A stretch of 64,000 nucleotides of DNA, from assembly GCA_963787045.1 (NCBI GenBank), contig CAWBBR010000036.1, positions 248,001 to 312,000 on the forward strand. The letters run 5' to 3'. Below, in pieces: positions 8,608 to 17,859 of the stretch. A model generated the notes under the pieces. That model ran no database searches. It had not been told where the DNA came from and worked only from the letters and a program-made list of their open reading frames with translations. How positions within the stretch are numbered: position 1 is the first letter of the stretch; the number at the start of each line of letters is the position of its first letter. Made by a program: the position numbers and the translations under genes. This DNA is from DATJGR01 sp963787045 (GTDB lineage Bacteria; Pseudomonadota; Gammaproteobacteria; Pseudomonadales; Azotimanducaceae).

Positions 8608-9897
8608 ATGAAGGTCCTGATCGTAGGGAACGGCGGTCGCGAACACGCGCTCGCGTGGAAAGTCGCCAAGAGCGCGCGCGTCACTCGCGTGTTCGTCGCA
8701 CCGGGAAATGCCGGCACTGCCCGCGAGCCCAAAGTGCAGAACGTCGGCATCGACGTGCTCGACTTCCCGGCCTTGGCCGATCTGGCTCGGCGTGAAGACA
8801 TCGGCCTCACGATCGTCGGGCCCGAAGTGCCGCTGGTGGCCGGCATTCGCGACTACTTCGACGCGCGCGGACTGCCGTGTTTCGGCCCCTCGCAAGCGGC
8901 CGCGCAGCTAGAGGGCTCGAAAGCATTCACCAAATCCTTCCTCGAACGTCATCGGATTCCCACCGCGGCGTATCGCACCTTTACGGAACTGGCAGCGGCC
9001 GAGGCTTACGTTCGCGATCGGGGCGTGCCGATCGTGGTCAAGGCAGACGGACTCGCGGCCGGTAAAGGAGTAGTCGTGGCGCGCACTCTCGACGAAGCCT
9101 TGGGCGCCGTCCGCGAGATGCTCGCCGGCAACGCTTTCGGCAGTGCCGGTCACACGGTCGTGGTCGAAGACTGCCTGATCGGCGAAGAAGCGACTTTCAT
9201 CTGCATCGCCGACGGCTGTCGCGCATTGCCGTTCGCGAGTTCGCAGGATCACAAGACGCGCGACGACGGCGATCGAGGACCGAATACCGGCGGCATGGGC
9301 GCCTATTCGCCCGCGCCGGTGATAACGCCCGCCATCCACGAGCGAATCATGGCGGAAGTGATTCGGCCGACGATCGACGGCATGGCGGCCGACGGTACGC
9401 CATACGTTGGATTTCTGTATGCGGGACTCATGATCGCCGCGGACGGCACGCCGAACGTCATCGAGTTCAATTGCCGCTTCGGCGATCCGGAAGCGCAACC
9501 GATATTGATGCGTCTCGATTCGGATATCGTCGACGTGTGCGAGGCCGCCCTTGCGGGACGACTCGACAGCGTGCGGCTGCAATGGGATCCGCGCGTTGCG
9601 CTCGCGGTGGTGGTTGCAGCGGGCGGCTATCCAGTGAGTTATTCGAAGGGCGATCCGATCGACGGACTCGATAGCGTGGCCGGTGCGGACGCCAAGATCT
9701 TTCACGCGGGAACCCGCATGGTAGGAGATCGTGTGGTGACCGATGGTGGTCGCGTTCTGACAGTCGTCGGCACCGGCGACGACGTCGCGATCGCGCAGCG
9801 CCGCGCGTATGACGCGATAGAGCACGTGCATTTTGCGAACGCCTACTACCGACGCGACATCGGTTACCGTGCGGTGGCGCGTCTTCGCAACGCCTGA
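8608..9897 (+). CDS. purD: Phosphoribosylamine-glycine ligase
   Basis: ATP-dependent ligation of glycine to phosphoribosylamine, the second step of purine synthesis. 429 residues, typical. Begins MKVLIVGNGGREHALAWK, has the ATP-grasp region (VKADGLAAGKGVVVA, about 150-165), the metal-binding stretch IEFNCRFGDPEAQ (about 288-300) and a C-terminal domain. purH-purD is a common pair. Confidence 0.97.
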   Translation: MKVLIVGNGGREHALAWKVAKSARVTRVFVAPGNAGTAREPKVQNVGIDVLDFPALADLARREDIGLTIVGPEVPLVAGIRDYFDARGLPCFGPSQAAAQLEGSKAFTKSFLERHRIPTAAYRTFTELAAAEAYVRDRGVPIVVKADGLAAGKGVVVARTLDEALGAVREMLAGNAFGSAGHTVVVEDCLIGEEATFICIADGCRALPFASSQDHKTRDDGDRGPNTGGMGAYSPAPVITPAIHERIMAEVIRPTIDGMAADGTPYVGFLYAGLMIAADGTPNVIEFNCRFGDPEAQPILMRLDSDIVDVCEAALAGRLDSVRLQWDPRVALAVVVAAGGYPVSYSKGDPIDGLDSVAGADAKIFHAGTRMVGDRVVTDGGRVLTVVGTGDDVAIAQRRAYDAIEHVHFANAYYRRDIGYRAVARLRNA

Positions 9898-9971
9898 CAT
9901 CGGCAAATCGCGCACAGCGCGCTCAGCGTCGGTCCACTGTCTGCCGAATCGCGCGTCGAGATACTCGATGC

Positions 9972-10907
9972 ATGCTGGCCCGTCTGCTACGTCGATTCGA
10001 ACCGTTTGCCGCGTTGGAGTGGACCACGCTCTGCAGCGTGGCGCGCCACGCGCGCCTGTTGCGCTTCGCCGCGCAGCGCACGCTATCGCCGAATCGCCGC
10101 AAGCATCACGGCAGTTGTTATCTGGTGAAAGGCGTAGTCCGGCGTCGCGACAAAGGCGGCGCTGAAACGCAGATCGCCGATCAGGATGCGGCGGCGCGGC
10201 ACGCACTGCTCGTCGCGGGCGATGGCACCTCGATCGAAACGTTGGGAGCGGTCACGCTGTTGTGGATCGACATCGATCCGGTGGCATTCATGCTGGGCGC
10301 CGACACGGCCGGATATGCGGTCGAGCGGCTCGACGCAGCGCCGGATGACCACTGGATGCACAGATTTCTGGGGCCAGGACTCGTCGAATACCTCGCGCCG
10401 AGTGCACTGCAATCGGTGTTTCGGGCATTCGATCCGCTGATGTTCTCGGCGGATGAAGTCGTGGTGCGCGAAGGCGAACCCGCAGACACGTTCTACGTGC
10501 TGGCGAACGGCGCGGCAGAGGTGCGGCGAGGCGGACGAAGATTGGCGGCATTGATGCCCGGCGATTCGTTCGGTGCGGACGCGCTGGTCAGTGGACAGCG
10601 GCGCAACGCGAGCGTTGTGATGGTGACTGATGGACGCGTGATGTGCATGCGCGCCGAGGCGTTTCGTTGTCTGGTCAGCCAGCATCTCGTGCGGTGGGTG
10701 GATGCGGCACCCGCGGCGGCCCACGCGATCGATCTGTCGTTCCGTGCGCGCGGTCCCGATGGATTGCGCGCGTTGGCCGGCGAGTTGGATCTGGCGGCGA
10801 CGTACGTCTTCGACGGCGCGGCCGAAGGCGATCGCGCGCTGGCGGCGTTCCTCGCCACGCAGCGCGGCGTCAGGGTATTCGCGCGGCGCGGTTCGAAGCT
10901 GACTTGA
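9972..10907 (+). CDS. Cyclic-nucleotide-binding-domain-like protein
   Basis: 311 residues. One region is clearly of the CNB fold: DEVVVREGEPADTFYVLANG, then GDSFGADALVSGQRRNASVV (about 160-220). The N-terminal third (LLRRFEPFAALEWTTL to GDGTSIETLGAV) looks like a second, degenerate CNB copy that lacks the phosphate-binding cassette. No HTH is seen, so this is not a typical Crp-family regulator. The last 80 residues resemble a small unassigned domain. The ligand and output are unknown. It sits after purD and is convergent with the Ycf46-like ATPase gene, 9 bases away. Confidence 0.65.
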   Translation: MLARLLRRFEPFAALEWTTLCSVARHARLLRFAAQRTLSPNRRKHHGSCYLVKGVVRRRDKGGAETQIADQDAAARHALLVAGDGTSIETLGAVTLLWIDIDPVAFMLGADTAGYAVERLDAAPDDHWMHRFLGPGLVEYLAPSALQSVFRAFDPLMFSADEVVVREGEPADTFYVLANGAAEVRRGGRRLAALMPGDSFGADALVSGQRRNASVVMVTDGRVMCMRAEAFRCLVSQHLVRWVDAAPAAAHAIDLSFRARGPDGLRALAGELDLAATYVFDGAAEGDRALAAFLATQRGVRVFARRGSKLT

Positions 10908-10916
10908 ACGCCCGCG

Positions 10917-12392
10917 TCACGCCGGTACCGTGCGGTCTTTCGCCCAGGCGCGCAGCGCCTGCACCGAGTCGGCGCGCAGCACCGACATCGGATACGTTCG
11001 ATTGATGGCACCGAGCACGTCTTCTGTCGCCACGATCGCCTGATGCGAAGCGGACAGATAGCGAGCCGATACGATGGCTTCCTCGATCTCGGCGCCGGTG
11101 AAGCCATCGCTCTGTTCCGCGAGATGATCGAGGTCGAACGACGCCGGATCCATTTCGCGCTTCGCCAGATGAATCCGGAATATTTCTTTGCGCGTCGCGA
11201 CGTCGGGCAGATCGACGAAAAAGATCTCGTCCATTCGGCCCTTCCTGACCAGCTCCGGCGGCAACTCAGTGATGTCGTTGGACGTGGCGACGATGAACAC
11301 TTGTCGTTTGTTCTCGGCCATCCACGTCAGCATCGTTGCCAGCACGCGCTTCGACGTGGCGTTGTCCGAATCGCCGGTGGCGATTCCTTTCTCGATCTCA
11401 TCGAGCCACAGCACGCACGGTGACATCAGTTCGGCTTGGCGCAGTGAGTTGCGCAGGTTGCGCTCGGTCTCGCCGAAGTACTTGTTGTACAGCGTGCCGA
11501 AATCGAGGCGCAGCAGCGGCACTCCGAACAATCCCGCAACCGACTTTGCCGCGAGGCTCTTGCCGCTGCCTTGCACGCCGAGCAGCAGAAGGCCCTTCGG
11601 ACGATCGGCGCCTTCGGGCTTGATGAATTCGTGCTGACGTAACCGCAACCAGTTCTTGAGATTCGTCAGACCAGCGACGTTGGCGAACGATTGCGTATCG
11701 TATTCGTAGTGCAGCACGCCTTCCGTATCGAGCAGTTCGAACTTCAGCTTGTTGATCTCGGGAATATCCGAATCGCTGATCACTCCATCCGCAAAGACCG
11801 CGCGGCGTATCAGGATCTGCGCGTCGGAATGCGTCACGCCTCGCAGGTTCGCGATGAGTTTGTCGAGCGTCTTGTTGTCCGTGGTGACTTTGCGGCCCTT
11901 GTGCAGCCGCGCCCACTCTTGCGCTTGTTTGCGCAGCATCGCCAGCAGTTCGTCGTCGCTCGGCAGACGCAGATTGAACGTCGCGGTGAGGCGACCGAGT
12001 TCCTGTGGAATCGTCAGCGCGTGGCTGACCAGGACGAGCGTGTTGCCCAGCCGTTCGTAGTCGAGGGCGATGTCCTTGATGTAGCGGATCGTTTTCGGTT
12101 CGTTGGTCAGGTACGGATGGATATCGCACAGCGCGTAGAGCGCCGGACCCGGCGTCGAGCAGATGTGGATGAGCGCTTTGTTCGGATCGCACAACGCGAC
12201 GTCGTTGGTACCATCGCCAACCAGTTCACCCCGCCGCAGGCCGCGCGTTGCGGACCATTCGCTGAACGGCAGGCCGCGTTGCATCGCGAACTGCAGCAGC
12301 AGCGCCAGCACGCGGCGCTCGTCGGGCGATTCGATGACTACGATCGGGATTCGCGCGTCGAGAATCAGGCCTAGGTCTCTCGTGTCGCTCAC
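10917..12392 (-). CDS. Ycf46-like AAA+ ATPase
   Basis: 491 residues with a poorly conserved N-terminal half (about 1-250) and one classical AAA module: Walker A GVQGSGKSLAAK (about 275), Walker B VLWLDEIEK (about 335), sensor 1 FIVATSND and an arginine-finger region RKGRMDEIFF. The overall design matches the Ycf46-type AAA ATPases of cyanobacteria, plastids and many proteobacteria. Their role is poorly known; carbon-uptake regulation has been proposed in cyanobacteria. It is divergent from the HIT gene. A syntenic ATPase gene lies near coq7 in Pseudomonas. Confidence 0.85.
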   Translation of the reverse strand: MSDTRDLGLILDARIPIVVIESPDERRVLALLLQFAMQRGLPFSEWSATRGLRRGELVGDGTNDVALCDPNKALIHICSTPGPALYALCDIHPYLTNEPKTIRYIKDIALDYERLGNTLVLVSHALTIPQELGRLTATFNLRLPSDDELLAMLRKQAQEWARLHKGRKVTTDNKTLDKLIANLRGVTHSDAQILIRRAVFADGVISDSDIPEINKLKFELLDTEGVLHYEYDTQSFANVAGLTNLKNWLRLRQHEFIKPEGADRPKGLLLLGVQGSGKSLAAKSVAGLFGVPLLRLDFGTLYNKYFGETERNLRNSLRQAELMSPCVLWLDEIEKGIATGDSDNATSKRVLATMLTWMAENKRQVFIVATSNDITELPPELVRKGRMDEIFFVDLPDVATRKEIFRIHLAKREMDPASFDLDHLAEQSDGFTGAEIEEAIVSARYLSASHQAIVATEDVLGAINRTYPMSVLRADSVQALRAWAKDRTVPA

Positions 12393-12461
12393 GCGGGCCT
12401 CCTTGCTTTCATGAGCTTTTCCGATCCGCTAGAGTGGCCCGAGCCTATTCAAGGATAGCCA

Positions 12462-12806
12462 GTGAAGCCAGACTGTCTCTTCTGCAGGATCGTCGCGCGC
12501 CAGCTGCCGGGCGATATCGTCTATGAAGACGACGACGTGCTCGCATTCAACGACATCAACCCCCAGGCGCCGACGCACGTGCTCATTATTCCAAAAGAGC
12601 ACGTTGCCACCGTGAACGACGTAGCAGATGCGGATGCGGCGGTCTTTTCGACACTGGTGCTTCGGGCGCGCGCCATAGCGGCCCAGCTGGGAATCGCGGA
12701 GCCGGGTTATCGACTGCTGCTCAACTGCAACGCCGCCGGCGGTCAAACCGTGTATCACCTGCACCTGCATCTGCTCGGCGGCCGTCAACTGAAAGGGCTC
12801 GGTTGA
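12462..12806 (+). CDS. HIT-family nucleotide-binding hydrolase (HinT-like)
   Basis: 114 residues, GTG start preceded by AAGGAT. Begins with CLFCRIVARQLPGDIVYEDD and ends with the histidine triad HLHLHLLGG (about 100-108), whose middle His forms the AMP intermediate. HinT-type proteins hydrolyse adenosine phosphoramidates. The stop overlaps the coq7 start by one base, so the two are translationally coupled. Confidence 0.93.
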   Translation: MKPDCLFCRIVARQLPGDIVYEDDDVLAFNDINPQAPTHVLIIPKEHVATVNDVADADAAVFSTLVLRARAIAAQLGIAEPGYRLLLNCNAAGGQTVYHLHLHLLGGRQLKGLG

Positions 12807-13441
12807 TGGCCGCGCCATCGTTGCTCGATTTCGCGGTGATCGCCGCCGATCGCGTCTTGAAAACGCTCGTTGGGCGGCACGTGCCTGAACGCAATTCGCC
12901 GGCAGAATCGCTTCCCGTCGCACCGCTCGAGGAAGAGCAGCGCGTGCACGCGGCCGGATTGATGCGCGTGAATCATGCGGGCGAAGTCTGCGCGCAGGCG
13001 TTGTACGAAGGGCAAGCGTTGGTCGCTCGCGATGCGCGCGTCCGGGACGCCTTGTTGGCGGCGGCGCGCGAAGAAGAGGATCACCTCGCGTGGTGCGGCG
13101 ACCGGCTGCGCGAACTCGACAGTCGGCCGAGCCTGCTGAATCCGCTGTGGTACGGCGTGTCGTTCGCGCTGGGCGCCGCCACCGGATTGATGGGTGACCG
13201 GATCAGTCTCGGCTTCGTTGCAGCGACCGAAGACCAGGTTTGTCGTCACCTCGATCGGCACATGAACGATCTGCCGGCAGACGACGCACGCAGCCGTGCC
13301 ATCGTGTCGCAGATGCGCGACGACGAAGCGCGCCACGGCACCGCTGCACTGGAAGCCGGCGGCACCGCATTCCCGCAGCCGGTCAAAGATGCGATGACGC
13401 TAGTGTCGGGTGTGATGACCGCGACGGCCTATCGGGTCTAG
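12806..13441 (+). CDS. coq7: Demethoxyubiquinone hydroxylase Coq7
   Basis: Di-iron monooxygenase that hydroxylates 2-polyprenyl-3-methyl-6-methoxybenzoquinone near the end of ubiquinone synthesis. 211 residues from ATG 12806. Ferritin-like fold with metal ligands visible in MRVNHAGEVCAQALYEGQA, REEEDHLAW and MRDDEARHGTAALEAGG (Glu and ExxH pairs). A hydrophobic hairpin between (FALGAATGLMGDRISLGFVA) fits membrane association. The hit-coq7 order matches Pseudomonas. Confidence 0.95.
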   Translation: MAAPSLLDFAVIAADRVLKTLVGRHVPERNSPAESLPVAPLEEEQRVHAAGLMRVNHAGEVCAQALYEGQALVARDARVRDALLAAAREEEDHLAWCGDRLRELDSRPSLLNPLWYGVSFALGAATGLMGDRISLGFVAATEDQVCRHLDRHMNDLPADDARSRAIVSQMRDDEARHGTAALEAGGTAFPQPVKDAMTLVSGVMTATAYRV

Positions 13442-13447
13442 CGAGAA

Positions 13448-13873
13448 CTACTGCTCGGAGTCGACGATCTCGAAGTCGTGAGTGATCTCGACGCCGCCGC
13501 GTTGCAGCATCAACGTCGCCGAGCAGTACTTCGTGGCGGACAGTTCGACTGCGCGCTCCACTTGTCGCAATTTGAGATTGCGGCCGGTCACGACGAAATG
13601 AATGTGAATCTTCGTGAAGACCGCGGGTATGGTGGTGGCTCGCTCGGCGGTTAACTGCGTCACACAATCGGTGATGTCCTGGCGAGATTTCTTCAGGATG
13701 TCGATCACGTCAATCGATGTACATCCACCTAGTCCCATCAGTACCATCTCCATCGGCCTCGCACCGAGGTTTTTCCCACCATGATCGGGTGGACCGTCGA
13801 TGATGAGTGTGTGGCCGCTGTCCGATTTCGCAATGAACTGTCCGTCTTTCATCCATAAAATGCTGGCTTGCAT
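13448..13873 (-). CDS. OsmC/YhfA-like protein
   Basis: 141 residues. Two conserved Cys typical of the OsmC/Ohr fold: GGCTSIDV (about 52) and KYCSATLM (about 113). The MEMVLMGLGGCTSIDVIDIL stretch is the YhfA subgroup signature. Ohr and OsmC reduce organic peroxides; the YhfA subgroup function is less clear. It is divergent from crp across a 160-base region, and convergent with coq7 (6 bases apart). The same pair osmC-like/crp occurs next to each other in E. coli (yhfA-crp) and Pseudomonas. Confidence 0.9.
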   Translation of the reverse strand: MQASILWMKDGQFIAKSDSGHTLIIDGPPDHGGKNLGARPMEMVLMGLGGCTSIDVIDILKKSRQDITDCVTQLTAERATTIPAVFTKIHIHFVVTGRNLKLRQVERAVELSATKYCSATLMLQRGGVEITHDFEIVDSEQ

Positions 13874-14034
13874 TGCGGTCTCGTCGAGTGATTCGTGACG
13901 GTCTAAGAGGAAACGATGTTAACTCCGACCGTTCGGTGCCTGAAACTGTGCCACTCGTCGTGCGAAGCTCGTCTACCTGTTCACGCCTGTGCCAGAGTTC
14001 AATTCGACAGGCACGTCACCAAGGAGCGATGGAA

Positions 14035-14742
14035 ATGCTTGCAGTGAAAAGTACTCAGCCGATGGGCGCGATGCCGAAGCGCCCCGTGGCGAAAGGGTAT
14101 CAAACGACGATGATGAACACGGACAGTTCTGAGAACACTCACCTCGAAGCGTTTCTCGCCGCCGCGCACCGTCGCAAGTATCCGGCGAAGAGCACGCTGA
14201 TTTACGCGGGTGACAAGTCCGACTCGATCTACTACATCATGAAAGGCTCGGTGACGGTTCTCGTCGAAGACGAGTCCGGTCGCGAGATCATCGTGGCATA
14301 CCTCAACAAGGGCGACTTCTTCGGCGAAATGCCGTTGTTCTTCGACGACAGCTCGCGCTCTGCGTGGGTGAAAGCGAAGACCGAGTGCGAAGTGGCCGAA
14401 CTGTCGTATGCGAAGTTCAAGGAACTCGCCGAGAAGCACACGGAACTGTTGTATGCGGTCGGTCGCCAGATGGCCGAGCGGCTGCGCAAGACGACTCAGA
14501 AAGTCAGCGACCTCGCGTTCCTCGACGTGACCGGACGCGTCGCGCGCACGCTGCTCGATCTGACCCGTCAGCCCGATGCAATGACGCACCCCGACGGAAT
14601 GCAGATCAAGATCACTCGTCAGGAGATTGGCCGCATCGTCGGTTGCTCGCGCGAGATGGTCGGTCGCGTGTTGAAGACGCTGGTCGATCAAGGTCTCGTG
14701 TCGGTGAAAGGCAAAACGATGGTCGTATACGGCACGCGCTGA
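14035..14742 (+). CDS. crp: cAMP receptor protein family regulator (Crp/Vfr/Clp type)
   Basis: 235 residues if translation starts at ATG 14035, 8 bases after AAGGAG; an ATG at 14029 is in frame but too close to that site. An N-terminal tail of about 30 residues is longer than in E. coli Crp. The cyclic-nucleotide pocket shows GDFFGEMPLFF and SRSAWVKAKTECEVAEL, with the Glu and Arg-Ser that contact cAMP in E. coli. The C-terminal winged helix has ITRQEIGRIVGCSREMVGRV and ends VYGTR as Vfr and Clp do. Because the Xanthomonas homologue Clp responds to cyclic di-GMP, the ligand should not be assumed. A strong terminator follows. Confidence 0.93.
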   Translation: MLAVKSTQPMGAMPKRPVAKGYQTTMMNTDSSENTHLEAFLAAAHRRKYPAKSTLIYAGDKSDSIYYIMKGSVTVLVEDESGREIIVAYLNKGDFFGEMPLFFDDSSRSAWVKAKTECEVAELSYAKFKELAEKHTELLYAVGRQMAERLRKTTQKVSDLAFLDVTGRVARTLLDLTRQPDAMTHPDGMQIKITRQEIGRIVGCSREMVGRVLKTLVDQGLVSVKGKTMVVYGTR

Positions 14743-14843
14743 TATCGAGTTCGAAACGGCGGAAACGGATTTCCGCCAAATCGTGCGGTCTCCACGACGC
14801 AACGATGGACGTCAATGAAGGCCCTGGATGGCCGAGGCGTCCG

Positions 14844-14874
14844 AAAAAGCCCGCAATGCGGGCTTTTTCTTTTT
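14844..14874 (+). terminator. Rho-independent terminator after crp
   Basis: AAAAAGCCCGC, a 3-base loop AAT, then GCGGGCTTTTT and a run of T. It lies 100 bases after the crp stop. The symmetrical A/T arms let it work in both directions, so it may also end the minus-strand gene that stops at 14889. Confidence 0.9.
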
Positions 14875-14888
14875 GGCGCGGCTACGCC

Positions 14889-15418
14889 CTACGGATCCAG
14901 CAGCGCGACGATTCGGTTGGCTGCCTCGGTGGGATCCGCATTGACTCGTATCGATCTTCACCGCGGGCGTCGGCATCGTGCGGAACTGGAACGCACCCTG
15001 GTCGCGCAGCCGGCGATATTCCGCCAGCGAGGACAGTTTGCCGATCGTCGCGTCGGTCTTCGTTCTCGACGCGCGCTTCGATCGTTTCTTCCGGACACGT
15101 CAGCTCTACGAAAACGACTTCGCCGCCGAGTCGCTCGATGATGACGCAGGCATGCGAGATGAACGAACTGCGGATCGCGGCCTGTGGCTTGAACGTGAAG
15201 ACGAGCGAGCGGTTGGCGTGAACGGCCTCGCGCAATACTTCGATCCAGGCCCATTCGCGAATTCGCGTGAATGCGCGCATTCCGTGGTCGAACACGCCCT
15301 TCACCAGATCCACGGCGAGATGATCGGGGAAGAGTCGAAAACCCGTCAGAGAAGCCACTTCACTTGCGATGGTCAGCTTGCCGGAGGCCGTTGGACCGAA
15401 GATGAAAACGACCTGCAA
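14889..15418 (-). CDS. P-loop kinase-like protein, two frameshifts
   Basis: The N terminus reads VVFIFGPTASGKLTIASEVA, a Walker A motif typical of AAA or shikimate-kinase-like small P-loop proteins. A TTG at 15418 with GAGGAG six bases upstream is the likely start; an ATG at 15484 is in frame but has no such site. The frame changes near 15050 and again near 14945. After correction the C terminus reads KLSSLAEYRRLRDQGAF and NADPTEAANRIVALL before TAG, as in small nucleoside or shikimate kinases that act on unknown substrates. I cannot name the substrate. The 122 bases upstream to 15540 hold no other gene. Confidence 0.65.
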
Positions 15419-15540
15419 GTACCGCTCCTCGAATGCGCCGCGTGATTCGGGCGTAGACGCCCTGAAATGCACTGCGGTGCCCATGGCGCCGCAAAATGCG
15501 GCGCTATCGTGCCGTCGGGTCGACGCAAACGCAACGCCGG

Positions 15541-16092
15541 TTACTGTTTTGTCGGAGCATCCGGACTGCCGGTCTCGACGAAGCGTTGCAGTCGTTGCAG
15601 CTGTCCGAGTTGCACGCGATCGACCGGTTCTGCGATGCCTTCGAGCCCGTCGGGTGAATAGCCGCCGACGACGTACTCGTACTCGAGACGCGTTCCGCCA
15701 CTATCCGTTCGCGCGAGCGCGAACGTCATGCTGCCGTTGACGGCCATCGATTGAAGCGGACCTAGTCCGCCGATCATTCGCAGAACGGAATCACGTTCGA
15801 CGAAGACGACGGTCATGTGCGCAACGCTGCCGTCTTTCAACTGCTCGCAGAAACAACCACCGGCGCGTGCGTCGAGGGAGAAGTTCGCGGCGACGCCCGA
15901 ATACGAATGCTCGGGATTCCACCATCGACCGACCTCGTCGGTCAGCGCTCGAAACACGCGCTGCGGTGGTGCCGAAATGATCAAGACGTGCTTCGAGACG
16001 AAGCCCGCGGCCGATTTCGCAACGACATCGGCGCGCGCCGACGCGGATACAGAGACGGCCAGCACTACGAGCACGATCGTCGAGATGCGCAT
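15541..16092 (-). CDS. Exported SRPBCC (START-like) domain protein
   Basis: 183 residues from ATG 16092. A signal peptide (MRISTIVLVVLAVSVSASARA) is followed by a SRPBCC fold with IISAPPQRVFRALTDEVGRWWNPEHSYSG, the signature seen in polyketide-cyclase-like and AHSA1-like proteins. The domain binds hydrophobic ligands in other members; the periplasmic location inferred from the signal peptide is unusual for it. The ligand is not known. Confidence 0.75.
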   Translation of the reverse strand: MRISTIVLVVLAVSVSASARADVVAKSAAGFVSKHVLIISAPPQRVFRALTDEVGRWWNPEHSYSGVAANFSLDARAGGCFCEQLKDGSVAHMTVVFVERDSVLRMIGGLGPLQSMAVNGSMTFALARTDSGGTRLEYEYVVGGYSPDGLEGIAEPVDRVQLGQLQRLQRFVETGSPDAPTKQ

Positions 16093-16228
16093 TGCGAACT
16101 CCGCTGAACGAGGCGCTAGGATGGTCGCGTAGCCGTTCGTTCGCGTCAAAGCGTTCCGTGCCGCGGCCTAGCACGCTCGTTTCCTATCTTCTTGAGCGGA
16201 ACGCCGGCACGTGTGAAGCTGCGCCGCG

Positions 16229-17056
16229 GTGAGTCGACTGGATCGCTTGATGGCTGACGAACGCGGTGCTGCTTCCCCACTTCAATATCCGTGGAGTCGT
16301 GGTTGGGAATGGATCAACAAAGGCACCGCGATGTTCCTCGCCGCGCCGTGGCTGTGGATCTCGTTGCTGATTCTGCAATTGGCCGTCGGAATCGGCATCT
16401 CGATGATTCCCACTCCCGACGGGCCTTCCGGCTGGACGCTCGACCTGGTCCTCGAGATCGTTGGCCTCATCGTGGGCGTGCTCTTCGACGCCGGCTTGTT
16501 GCTGGGGTGTGAAGCGATGAGGCGCGGTGAACCGCTTCGCATCGGCACGCTGTTCGCTGCGTTCGACCATCCTGCGGCGATGGGCCTGGTCAAGCTGGCC
16601 CTCGTGCAGGTCCTCGCGTTCATCGCCGTCGGCACCATTGCGATATGCCTCGCCGCGATCCTCGTGGTTGGAGGGGCCCCGGTCTCGAGCATGGATGCCA
16701 GCGGCCTTCTGGAGATCGTTCAGCGATCGCCTTTCGCCGTGATGATCATCTTTCTGTTCGTGATGACGCTGGTTCTGTTGTTCGTCATGGCGATGTGGAT
16801 GGCGCCGCCGCTGGTGCTGTTTCGCGGCTATACACCGATGCGCGCGCTCGCGGAGAGCTTCAACGCGAACTTTCGGAATGTCCGTGCACTGACCGTTTAC
16901 GGTCTCGGAATGGCGGGATTGGCACTCGTCGCGGCATTGCCGCTGCTGCTGGGATTTCTCATCTGGCTGCCGCTCGCGACCACCACTCGGTATGCGGCAT
17001 TTCTCGATCTGTTCGACGCGCCACTCGACGCGTCCCAATCGGTACGCGCGCTTTAG
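16229..17056 (+). CDS. BPSS1780-family integral membrane protein
   Basis: 275 residues, GTG start (ATG 16250 is the alternative). Five or six hydrophobic segments, for example FLAAPWLWISLLILQLAVGI, VLAFIAVGTIAICLAAILVV and MIIFLFVMTLVLLFVMAM, with the signature WINKGTAMF near the N terminus and FRGYTPMRALAESFNANFRN in a loop, both typical of this uncharacterised family. Converges on trpC with a 4-base overlap of the ends. Confidence 0.8.
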   Translation: MSRLDRLMADERGAASPLQYPWSRGWEWINKGTAMFLAAPWLWISLLILQLAVGIGISMIPTPDGPSGWTLDLVLEIVGLIVGVLFDAGLLLGCEAMRRGEPLRIGTLFAAFDHPAAMGLVKLALVQVLAFIAVGTIAICLAAILVVGGAPVSSMDASGLLEIVQRSPFAVMIIFLFVMTLVLLFVMAMWMAPPLVLFRGYTPMRALAESFNANFRNVRALTVYGLGMAGLALVAALPLLLGFLIWLPLATTTRYAAFLDLFDAPLDASQSVRAL

Positions 17057-17859
17057 CGCGAGACCTGGTCGAAGAACAACCGTCGCAGCGCGGCGCCGGG
17101 ATCGGGGTCGCGCATGAACGCTTCGCCGACAAGAAATGCGTTCACCCCGTGCTCGCGCAACTCGGCCACTTGTGCCCGGTCGTGTATCCCGCTCTCCGTC
17201 ACCACTATGGTCTCGTTGGGAATCTTCGGTAGCAGATCGTAGGTCGTCGACAGTTTCGTATCGAAAGTGCGCAGGTCGCGATTGTTGATGCCAAGGAGTC
17301 TTGGCGACAGCTTCAGCGCGGCGTCGAGTTCCAATCCGTCGTGAACCTCGACGAGCACGTCGAGACCGAGTTCGGTCGCGCACGCGTGAAAGTCTCTGAG
17401 CTGCGCCGGTTCCAGCGCCGCGACGATGAGCAGGATGCAATCGGCGCCGAGCAGGCGCGCCTCGAAGATCTGGTACGGATCGATGACGAAATCCTTGCGC
17501 AGCGCCGGCAACGTGGTGGCGGCGCGGGCGTCGACGAGGTAACGATCGTGGCCCTGAAAGAAGTTCTCGTCGGTGAGTACCGAGAGGCACGCGGCACCCG
17601 CCGCGGCATAGCTGCGCGCGATTGCTGTCGGATCGAAGTTCTCGCGAATGACTCCCTTGGAGGGCGACGCTTTCTTCACCTCGGCGATCACCGCGGGATT
17701 GCCCACTTCGATTCGAGCGCGGAGAGCTGCCGCAAATCCGCGGGCCGGCGGCGCACTGCGCACAGCGTCTACCAGCGTCGACAGCGGTTTCGCGCGGCTT
17801 CGCTGTGCGACCTCGTCGCGCTTGCGCGCGAGGATGCGGTCCAGCACCGTTTCGGTCAT
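17053..17859 (-). CDS. trpC: Indole-3-glycerol-phosphate synthase
   Basis: Closes the indole ring in tryptophan synthesis. 268 residues, monofunctional. TIM-barrel motifs: VIAEVKKASPSKGVIRENFD (catalytic Lys), LSVLTDENFFQG, LRKDFVIDPYQI, LGINNRDLRTF and VVTESGI, in order. The ATG overlaps the trpD stop (ATGA). Confidence 0.97.
   Translation of the reverse strand: MTETVLDRILARKRDEVAQRSRAKPLSTLVDAVRSAPPARGFAAALRARIEVGNPAVIAEVKKASPSKGVIRENFDPTAIARSYAAAGAACLSVLTDENFFQGHDRYLVDARAATTLPALRKDFVIDPYQIFEARLLGADCILLIVAALEPAQLRDFHACATELGLDVLVEVHDGLELDAALKLSPRLLGINNRDLRTFDTKLSTTYDLLPKIPNETIVVTESGIHDRAQVAELREHGVNAFLVGEAFMRDPDPGAALRRLFFDQVSR

Noticed and set aside
16184..17590. Minus-strand open frame spanning the BPSS1780 gene and part of trpC
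   Set aside because: Low-complexity Arg/Gln/His product, overlapping two genes with known families.
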